Positions 41,338 through 46,932 of a stretch of DNA of 46,932 nucleotides are shown here, piece after piece. Within the stretch, counting starts at the first letter, position 1. The number at the start of each line of letters is the position of its first letter. Source of the stretch: Sediminibacterium sp. (lineage in GTDB: Bacteria; Bacteroidota; Bacteroidia; Chitinophagales; Chitinophagaceae); assembly GCA_030726065.1 (NCBI GenBank), contig JANREK010000003.1:1-46932 (forward strand), given 5' to 3'. Position numbers and translations under genes: made by a program. The notes beneath the pieces were generated by a model, which saw only the letters and a program-made list of their open reading frames with translations, had not been told where the DNA came from and searched no databases.

Positions 41338-43065
41338 CTAATTTAATTGCATGTCTTTGATAATGCCATTTATTTTTTCTCGCAACATTTGATATTTGCT
41401 GTCAAATGATTCCCTGTCCTTTAATTCCGTATTCACACTAAAATAAAATTTAATCTTAGGCTCTGTTCCACTTGGTCTTGCAGAAATTTTACTACCCTTT
41501 GCCGTAATAAATTGCAACACATTACTTTTAGGTAAATTTAATTTCCAAGTTGCACCCGTCTGTAAATTTTTTCCTACTTGTAATTCATAATCTAATAAGG
41601 TAACCACCGCTTCTCCATCAATAGTAACAGGTGGCGACTGACGATACCCTTCCATCATATCCTTAATTTCCTGCTGCCCGTTCATACCCTTTTTTGTGAT
41701 GCTGATTAAATTTTCATAATAAAACCCGTATTGAATATACAATTCAATCATCTTATCAAATAGTGTTTTTCCCTTGCTTTTTTCGTAAGCAGCCATTTCA
41801 CATAATAAAGCAACCGCACTTACCGCATCTTTATCACGAATTTGATCTCCAATCATTAAGCCAAAGCTTTCTTCACCGCCAATAATATAATTTTCCTTCC
41901 CTTCTTTTTCTTTGACTAATTCAGCAATCCATTTGAACCCAGTTAATACATTGTAGCAATTAACTTCATTTATTTTAGCTACTTGGTTTATCATTTCTGT
42001 CGTTACAATGGTGGTCACCACCATATCATTGGGTGCAGCAATTCCCTTAGCCCTTCGGGCCTCCATCATATAGGCAAATGCCAATACTGCCGTTTGATTA
42101 CCATTCATTAACACCCATTCCCCTTTATGATTTTTAACACCCACCCCTACTCGGTCTGCATCAGGATCTGTACCTAATAAAATATCCGCATCTATCGCTT
42201 TCGCTTTTGTCAAACCGATGCTCATGGTTTCACTTTCTTCCGGATTCGGGTATTTAACAGTTGGGAAATTTCCATCGGGTGTTGCTTGCTCATCTACAAT
42301 AGTCACATTCGTAAAACCAAAACTAGCTAACACTTTTGGTACCAAGGTAATTCCAGTACCATGTATTGGCGTATACACAATTTTTAAATCCTGTTGTTGC
42401 GTAATTATTTCAGGATACACACTTAATGATTTAAGCATTTTGATATAATCCTGATCCATTGCTTCACCCATCAATTGTATATTATGCTCGCCACCTGACC
42501 ACTTCACCTCATCCACACTTTGAATTGCCTCAACTTCACTAATTACATTTTTATCATGCGGCGGGACTAATTGACCACCATCATCCCAATAGGCCTTATA
42601 CCCATTGTATTCCTTAGGATTATGTGACGCGGTGCATACAACACCCGCTTTACATTTAAGTTGTCTAATGGCAAAACTTAATTCAGGTGTAGGTCTTAAT
42701 GCTTCAAACAAAAACACTTTAATCCCATTCGCAGCAAATACTTGCGCAGTAGTTTCTGCAAAAAATCGGGAATTATTTCTACTATCATGCCCAATGGCAA
42801 CAGCTATTGATTCGTTCGGATATGTTTTAAGTAAGTAATTGGAAAACCCTTGCGTTGCCATACCAATCGTGTACTTATTAATACGATTGGTCCCCACCCC
42901 CATAATGCCTCTTAATCCACCAGTACCAAATTCCAAATTTCTATAAAATGAATCTTGTAATTCTTCTTTGTTATTCGCTTGTAAATCAAGAATGACTTGT
43001 TTTGTATTCGCATCATAATTTCCGGACAACCAGCGCTGCACATTCAATTCAATCATTTCACTCAT
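41338..43065 (-). CDS. Phospho-sugar mutase (phosphoglucomutase/phosphomannomutase)
   Basis: Alpha-D-phosphohexomutase of 575 aa from the ATG at 43065 (MSEMIELN); an upstream TTG is in frame but weak. It has FGTGGLRGIMGVGTNRIN, the phosphoserine loop TASHNPKEYNGYKAYWDDGGQ (Ser147), the magnesium loop TDPDADRVGVGV, the substrate loop GGEESFGLMIGD, and C-terminal RPSGTEPKIKFYFSV. The long form with these features is typical of PgcA/PGM2-type phosphoglucomutases. It is a second phosphohexomutase beside the GlmM-like gene, so the two probably have different sugar substrates. Confidence 0.93.
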   Translation of the reverse strand: MSEMIELNVQRWLSGNYDANTKQVILDLQANNKEELQDSFYRNLEFGTGGLRGIMGVGTNRINKYTIGMATQGFSNYLLKTYPNESIAVAIGHDSRNNSRFFAETTAQVFAANGIKVFLFEALRPTPELSFAIRQLKCKAGVVCTASHNPKEYNGYKAYWDDGGQLVPPHDKNVISEVEAIQSVDEVKWSGGEHNIQLMGEAMDQDYIKMLKSLSVYPEIITQQQDLKIVYTPIHGTGITLVPKVLASFGFTNVTIVDEQATPDGNFPTVKYPNPEESETMSIGLTKAKAIDADILLGTDPDADRVGVGVKNHKGEWVLMNGNQTAVLAFAYMMEARRAKGIAAPNDMVVTTIVTTEMINQVAKINEVNCYNVLTGFKWIAELVKEKEGKENYIIGGEESFGLMIGDQIRDKDAVSAVALLCEMAAYEKSKGKTLFDKMIELYIQYGFYYENLISITKKGMNGQQEIKDMMEGYRQSPPVTIDGEAVVTLLDYELQVGKNLQTGATWKLNLPKSNVLQFITAKGSKISARPSGTEPKIKFYFSVNTELKDRESFDSKYQMLREKINGIIKDMQLN

Positions 43066-43144
43066 AGTTCCTTGTTTAATGGCAATTTTAAGCAATAATT
43101 GCAAATCCACCAATTCGCAAAGGAGGATTATTAATTTTAATGTT

Positions 43145-43152
43145 TAAATTTG
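43145..43152 (+). promoter_or_regulatory. -7 box TAAATTTG for DUF2279 gene
   Basis: TAnnTTTG match 12 nt before the ATG at 43165. It overlaps the alternative TTG start (43150), favouring the ATG. Confidence 0.45.
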
Positions 43153-43164
43153 ATATATAATAAC

Positions 43165-44151
43165 ATGAAGTTAATTACAATCTTATTTATTTCCCTGTTT
43201 TTAATTACCCAAAGGGGTATGGGTCAAACGGCTGATTCAAGTATAATAATTACTACTGCTAATACAAATAACGAACCTCACCTAGGTACCCATTTAGCCA
43301 ACAAACCTGTAAACTTTAAAAAAAGATTGCGCTTAGTCACTTCACTCCAAGGACTCGGCTATGGCGCTTCCATGATCGGCTTAAATAAAATTTGGTATGC
43401 TGGATACCCTAAAAGTAGTTTTCATTATTACAATGACGCAGGCGAATGGTTGGATATGGATAAGGTAGGACATGTATATACTGCATATAGTTTAGCAAGA
43501 TTAAGTTATAGGACCTGGGAATGGGCCGGACTGAGTCATAAAAAAGCAGTTTTGTTGGCTGGATTTTCAGGATTGGCTTACCAAACAGTGATTGAAACAC
43601 TTGACGGTTATTCCAGCCAATGGGGCTGGAGCTGGTCTGATATAGGAAGTAATACGATTGGCGTTGGACTTTGGATGGGCCAGGAATTGTTATGGAAAAA
43701 ACAAAGGGTTCGACTAAAATTTAGTGCACATTATAATAAATATAATGACAAGCAATTACAGGATAGAACCAACCAATTTTTTGGATCGGTGTTTACCGAA
43801 AGATTATTCAAAGATTATAATGCGCAAACCTATTGGCTGAGTGCGAACATACATGATTTCAATAATCAATTACCCGTACCCAAATGGTTGAACATTGCGG
43901 TTGGATATGGCGCGGATAATATGTTTGGCGGTTATGGAAATAGTTGGCCGAGCCCCAATGGCGATATTGTTCGTAATGATATCAAACGCTACCAACAATG
44001 GTACCTTTCCTTAGATGTTGATTTTGAGAAAATTCCAACTCGAAAAAAGTGGGTAAAATCCTTGTTTTTTGTGCTGAATGCGATCAAATTTCCAGCCCCC
44101 ACCCTTATTCTCAGCAATGGCAAATGGAGTAGCCAATGGCTTTACTATTAA
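43165..44151 (+). CDS. DUF2279 / YfiM-like outer-envelope protein
   Basis: Exported protein of 328 aa from the ATG at 43165. A signal peptide (MKLITILFISLFLITQRGMG, then QTAD) precedes a region that matches the DUF2279 pattern: WLDMDKVGHVYTAYSLARL with a conserved Asp and His, and AYQTVIETLDGYSSQWGWSWSDIGSNTIGVGL. The C-terminal half is barrel-like (LRFKFSAHY-type strands, WYLSLDVDFEKI, SQWLYY end). Function unknown. It is divergent from the phosphosugar mutase and ends 84 nt before the Fe-S operon, which has its own -7 box. Confidence 0.78.
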   Translation: MKLITILFISLFLITQRGMGQTADSSIIITTANTNNEPHLGTHLANKPVNFKKRLRLVTSLQGLGYGASMIGLNKIWYAGYPKSSFHYYNDAGEWLDMDKVGHVYTAYSLARLSYRTWEWAGLSHKKAVLLAGFSGLAYQTVIETLDGYSSQWGWSWSDIGSNTIGVGLWMGQELLWKKQRVRLKFSAHYNKYNDKQLQDRTNQFFGSVFTERLFKDYNAQTYWLSANIHDFNNQLPVPKWLNIAVGYGADNMFGGYGNSWPSPNGDIVRNDIKRYQQWYLSLDVDFEKIPTRKKWVKSLFFVLNAIKFPAPTLILSNGKWSSQWLYY

Positions 44152-44199
44152 TTTAGAAAAATTAATGCCTAGTTCCTCTCGATAACTTTATAAATGGGT

Positions 44200-44207
44200 T
44201 AAATTTG
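44200..44207 (+). promoter_or_regulatory. -7 box TAAATTTG for Fe-S operon
   Basis: TAnnTTTG match 28 nt before the ATG at 44236. Confidence 0.45.
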
Positions 44208-44235
44208 TGTATCCCTAAAAGCGAAATAACAAACC

Positions 44236-45510
44236 ATGGGTTTAATTGCTGAAATCATTTTTTGTCTCTTGACCATCCTATCCTTTGGGATATTTGCACA
44301 AAAAATATTGCGCATCAGGCGTAGTATACTATTAGGGAAAGCGACTCATTTAAATGACCGCCCTGGTCAAAGATGGCTAAATGTAATTTTATTGGCCTTG
44401 GGTCAAAAAAAGATGTTTCAAAAACCAATTGTTGCGGTATTGCATTTAATTGTATACATCGGATTCGTTATCATTAATATTGAATTACTCGAAATTATTG
44501 TGGATGGTATTTTTGGAACGCATCGTATATTTTCAGAAAGCATGGGAGGGTTTTATACTTTTTTAATAAACACGTTTGAAATTTTAGCTTTACTAGTCAC
44601 TATTGCATGTGTGGTTTTTTTGATTAGAAGAAATATTATTAAATTAAAAAGATTTATCAGTAAGGATTTGGAAGGTTGGCCGCGCTCCGATGCTAATTAT
44701 ATTTTGATTATTGAAATTTTATTGATGGGCTTATTCCTGTTGATGAATGCGGCCGATCATGAAGTAAGCTTTATAGTATCGAAAAATTTTACCCCATGGT
44801 TAACGGCTAATTTTGATGAGAAACAATTGCTGCTTGTTGAAAAGACAGCTTGGTGGCTTCATATTATTGGCATTTATGCTTTTATGAATTACTTGCCTTA
44901 CTCAAAGCATTTGCACATTGTTTTAGCTTTCCCAAATGCCTACTATGCACCACTAATTCCAAGTGGCACGTTACATAATATGCCTGATATACAAAATGAA
45001 GTATTGTATGCTATGCAACCTGAGATGGCACCAACAAATGCAGCTGCCCCTGAAAGCTTTGGTGCTAAGGAAGCCACTGAGTTGAGTTGGAAAAACTTAA
45101 TGGACGCCTACAGCTGTTCGGAATGTGGCAGATGCACCGACGCATGCCCTGCCAATAGCACAGGTAAGTTATTAAGTCCGCGTAAAATAATGATGGCCAC
45201 CAGAGATCGAATTGAAACCATCTCCAAAAATATAAAAGCAAACAAAGTCTTTATCCCAGATGGCAAAACATTATTACATGATTATATTACCGTGGAGGAA
45301 TTAAGGGCCTGTACCACCTGTAATGCTTGTGTAACGGAATGTCCGATTAGTATATCCCCCTTAGATATTATCATTGAATTAAGGAGGTCACTTGTGATGG
45401 AGCAAAGTAATGCACCGCAGGAATGGAATAGTATGTTTAGTAATATAGAAAATAATTTTGCGCCATGGAAGTTTTCACCAGATGACCGTGATGCATGGAC
45501 AAAGGCATAA
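44236..45510 (+). CDS. Membrane-bound 4Fe-4S dicluster oxidoreductase subunit (HdrC/NarI-like)
   Basis: Inner-membrane electron carrier of 424 aa. About five or six hydrophobic helices occupy residues 1-240, with several histidines (IVAVLHLIVYIGF, NAADHEVSF, TAWWLHIIGIYAF, YSKHLHIV) that could bind heme b. A soluble domain then carries two 4Fe-4S motifs: CSECGRCTDACP and CTTCNACVTECP. This layout joins a NarI-like cytochrome to an HdrC-like ferredoxin module. It is followed by a CCG-domain protein that would be the HdrB-like partner. No flavoprotein or dehydrogenase subunit is visible nearby. The electron donor is unknown. Confidence 0.85.
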   Translation: MGLIAEIIFCLLTILSFGIFAQKILRIRRSILLGKATHLNDRPGQRWLNVILLALGQKKMFQKPIVAVLHLIVYIGFVIINIELLEIIVDGIFGTHRIFSESMGGFYTFLINTFEILALLVTIACVVFLIRRNIIKLKRFISKDLEGWPRSDANYILIIEILLMGLFLLMNAADHEVSFIVSKNFTPWLTANFDEKQLLLVEKTAWWLHIIGIYAFMNYLPYSKHLHIVLAFPNAYYAPLIPSGTLHNMPDIQNEVLYAMQPEMAPTNAAAPESFGAKEATELSWKNLMDAYSCSECGRCTDACPANSTGKLLSPRKIMMATRDRIETISKNIKANKVFIPDGKTLLHDYITVEELRACTTCNACVTECPISISPLDIIIELRRSLVMEQSNAPQEWNSMFSNIENNFAPWKFSPDDRDAWTKA

Positions 45511-45520
45511 AAATAATTTT

Positions 45521-46300
45521 ATGAAGGTATCTACAATGGCGGAAATGATGGCGAGTGGCGAACAACCTGAAATATTATTTTGGGTAGGTTGTGCCGGCAG
45601 CTTTGACCAAAGAGCGCAAAAAATTACCAAGGCTTTTGCTACTATCTTAAATAAAGCGGGTGTTAAATATGCCATTTTAGGAAAAGAGGAAGCATGTACT
45701 GGCGATCCTGCAAGGCGCGCTGGCAATGAATTCATGTTCCAAATGATGGCTTATCAAAATATTCAAATTTTGAATGGCTACAATATCAAAAAAATTGTAA
45801 CCACCTGTCCGCATTGTTTTAATACTTTAAAAAACGAATACCCCGTATTGGGAGGTAACTATGATGTGATTCATCATACCCAATTTTTACAGGAATTAAT
45901 TGAACAGGGGAAAATAAAATTTACGGATAGTAATGAATGGAAAGGGAAATCAATCACCTACCATGACAGCTGTTATTTAGGCAGGGCGAATGAAATTTAT
46001 GAAGCCCCAAGAAAAGTATTGGAAAGTTTAGATATGGAGTTAAAGGAAATGAAAAGATGTAAATCAAAGGGTTTATGTTGTGGTGCAGGTGGTGCACAAA
46101 TGTTCAAAGAAGAAGAAAAAGGAGAAAAGAGAATTAATACAGAGCGTGCGGAAGAAGCAAGAGCAACGGCCACTGATTTTGTAGCAAGTGCCTGCCCTTT
46201 TTGCAATACCATGTTATCCGATGGATTAAAAGTAGCTGAAAATAAAAATGACCCTGCTGTTTTAGATATCGCAGAAATAATTGCACAAGCAATCAAATAA
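45521..46300 (+). CDS. CCG-domain Fe-S protein (HdrB/GlpC-like)
   Basis: Cytoplasmic Fe-S protein of 259 aa. The ATG at 45521 (MKVSTMAEMM, 10 nt after the previous stop) is preferred over an upstream start that overlaps the preceding gene. Two cysteine-rich CCG-type domains appear: FWVGCAGSFD...ACTGDPARR...TTCPHCFNTLKNEYP and TYHDSCYLGRANEIYEAPR...GLCCGAGGAQMF...ACPFCNTM. In HdrB, such domains bind noncubane 4Fe-4S clusters; in GlpC/LutA they pass electrons to quinone. It is packed with the membrane Fe-S gene, so they likely form one complex. Confidence 0.88.
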   Translation: MKVSTMAEMMASGEQPEILFWVGCAGSFDQRAQKITKAFATILNKAGVKYAILGKEEACTGDPARRAGNEFMFQMMAYQNIQILNGYNIKKIVTTCPHCFNTLKNEYPVLGGNYDVIHHTQFLQELIEQGKIKFTDSNEWKGKSITYHDSCYLGRANEIYEAPRKVLESLDMELKEMKRCKSKGLCCGAGGAQMFKEEEKGEKRINTERAEEARATATDFVASACPFCNTMLSDGLKVAENKNDPAVLDIAEIIAQAIK

Positions 46301-46304
46301 TAAA

Positions 46305-46814
46305 ATGACTATGAAAGTACACTTACCCAATATTTTTCCAGCAAATTTTCACCCACAATCTAAGGTATGGATCTACCAATCCAACCGTTTATTTAGTATG
46401 AGTGAAATTTTCGAAATTGAAACCATCTTAGAAGACTTTACAGATATATGGAAAAGCCATGGCGCAAATGTAAAAGGGTTTGCCACTATTTTATATGGGC
46501 AGTTCATTGTGCTAATGGCGGATGAATCACATACCACCGTGGGCGGATGTAGCACAGATAGTTCAGTGCATATTATTAAAGAAATAGAAAAAAGATTTCA
46601 ATTACAAATGTTTAATAGAGAACTACTCGCATTTTGGGTGAAGAACAAAGTAGAAACCATTCCATTGGCACAAGTAGGCTATGCGATTGAAAATGGTTTA
46701 TTAACTAATGATAGCTTATATTTTAATAATTTAGTCAATAACAAAGCAGAGATGGAAGCCCATTGGTTACAACCATTAGCAGAAAGCTGGTTAGCAAAAA
46801 AATATATAAAGTAA
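46305..46814 (+). CDS. Conserved Bacteroidota protein, function unknown
   Basis: Cytoplasmic protein of 169 aa from the ATG at 46305 (MTMKVHLPNIFP), 4 nt after the previous stop; a TTG upstream would overlap that gene. I recognise a family often labelled ABC transporter ATPase in databases, but there is no Walker A, Walker B or signature motif. Visible features are PANFHPQSKVWIYQSNRLFSMSE, a region with ILYGQFIVLMADESHTTVGGCSTDSSVHIIKEIE, and C-terminal LQPLAESWLAKKYIK. The GGCSTDSS segment with one Cys looks conserved and could be a small active site. It is in line with the Fe-S genes and an ArsC-like gene. Confidence 0.75.
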   Translation: MTMKVHLPNIFPANFHPQSKVWIYQSNRLFSMSEIFEIETILEDFTDIWKSHGANVKGFATILYGQFIVLMADESHTTVGGCSTDSSVHIIKEIEKRFQLQMFNRELLAFWVKNKVETIPLAQVGYAIENGLLTNDSLYFNNLVNNKAEMEAHWLQPLAESWLAKKYIK

Positions 46815-46819
46815 TTCAA

Positions 46820-46932
46820 ATGAGCGAATTAAAAGTATATGCAATCCCTAATTGTAATACAGTCAAAAAAGCATTAGACTGGTTAAAAGCAAAAAAAGTT
46901 GCCTACGAATTTCATGATTACAAAAAGCTAGG
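46820..46932 (+). CDS. ArsC/Spx-like reductase family protein, 3'-truncated
   Basis: Start of a thioredoxin-fold protein; the window ends after 37 codons. The start MSELKVYAIPN is followed by CNTVKKALDWLKAKKVAYEFHDYKK, the classic N-terminal pattern of ArsC, Spx and YffB proteins, with a single Cys in the position of their CxxC/CxxS motif. It begins 5 nt after the previous stop. Whether it is an arsenate reductase or a Spx-like regulator cannot be decided without the C-terminal half. Confidence 0.8.
   Translation, partial: MSELKVYAIPNCNTVKKALDWLKAKKVAYEFHDYKKL

Noticed and set aside
45458..45520. Longer start of the CCG-domain protein overlapping the previous gene by 53 nt
   Set aside because: The ATG at 45521 lies 10 nt after the previous stop and begins just before the conserved domain; the extension has no family similarity visible.
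46305..46814. ABC transporter ATPase
   Set aside because: No Walker A, Walker B or LSGGQ motif is present in the 169 residues.

Overview
The window is an ordinary chromosomal stretch from a member of the Bacteroidota. The evidence is low G+C, densely packed genes, several TAnnTTTG-type -7 promoter boxes, an OMP_b-brl_3 TonB-type receptor, a UpxY-type NusG paralogue, DUF6702 and DUF2723 proteins, and a DAHP synthase with a C-terminal chorismate mutase. The gene content looks most like Chitinophagaceae/Chitinophagales, but that placement is inference. I see no insertion sequence, prophage, CRISPR array or rRNA. The only tRNA is tRNA-His(GTG).

Layout: (1) 1-2173: the end of an ammonium transporter, then an outer-membrane porin-like barrel. 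(2) 2192-5482: a PlsC acyltransferase and PriA, closed by a perfect bidirectional terminator. (3) 5505-17403, all minus strand: a long aromatic amino-acid operon. Its transcription order is leader peptide, pheA, aminotransferase, tyrA, DEAD-box helicase, DAHP synthase/chorismate mutase, aroB, aroA, aroC, DUF952, rlpA. A separately promoted OmpA/TSP3 protein follows. (4) 17593-19671: a tiny alanine/threonine-rich lipoprotein, then divergently a sigma factor and a membrane-anchored HtrA-like protease. (5) 19678-29850: mixed metabolic genes (nucleotidyltransferase, PLP enzyme, lipB, rluD-type synthase, M1 peptidase/HupE-like/DUF6702 cluster, phosphohexomutase, cysteine desulfurase). (6) 29870-37334: DUF2723 membrane protein, mtaB, orphan UpxY-like regulator, Prc protease and tRNA-His. 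(7) 37348-46932: DUF445 protein, outer-membrane receptor, pcm, phosphosugar mutase, DUF2279, a membrane Fe-S/CCG-domain redox pair, a conserved Bacteroidota protein, and the start of an ArsC/Spx-like protein.

The best find is a small gene that standard ORF calling would miss. At 17364-17278 (minus), upstream of pheA, a 28-codon ORF carries the run WFYFFFYFYF. It is followed by mutually exclusive RNA pairings: a 1:2 hairpin, a GCCGGG/CCCGGC antiterminator and a U-tailed terminator at 17258-17229. This is the layout of classical ribosome-mediated attenuation. It would let Phe/Tyr (and perhaps Trp) charging control the Phe/Tyr branch and, by read-through, the chorismate trunk genes. Its promoter box sits 7 nt from the AUG, so the leader mRNA may be nearly leaderless. 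Three 8-bp direct repeats with an exact 15-bp period lie just upstream.

Other points of interest are: a sigma factor paired with a protein that joins an anti-sigma-like N-terminus, one membrane helix and a trypsin-like domain; a 13-base motif placed identically one base before two unrelated terminators; a UpxY-like antiterminator away from any capsule locus; and the LipB/RluD-type divergent promoter pair, where both -7 boxes lie exactly 4 nt from their start codons.
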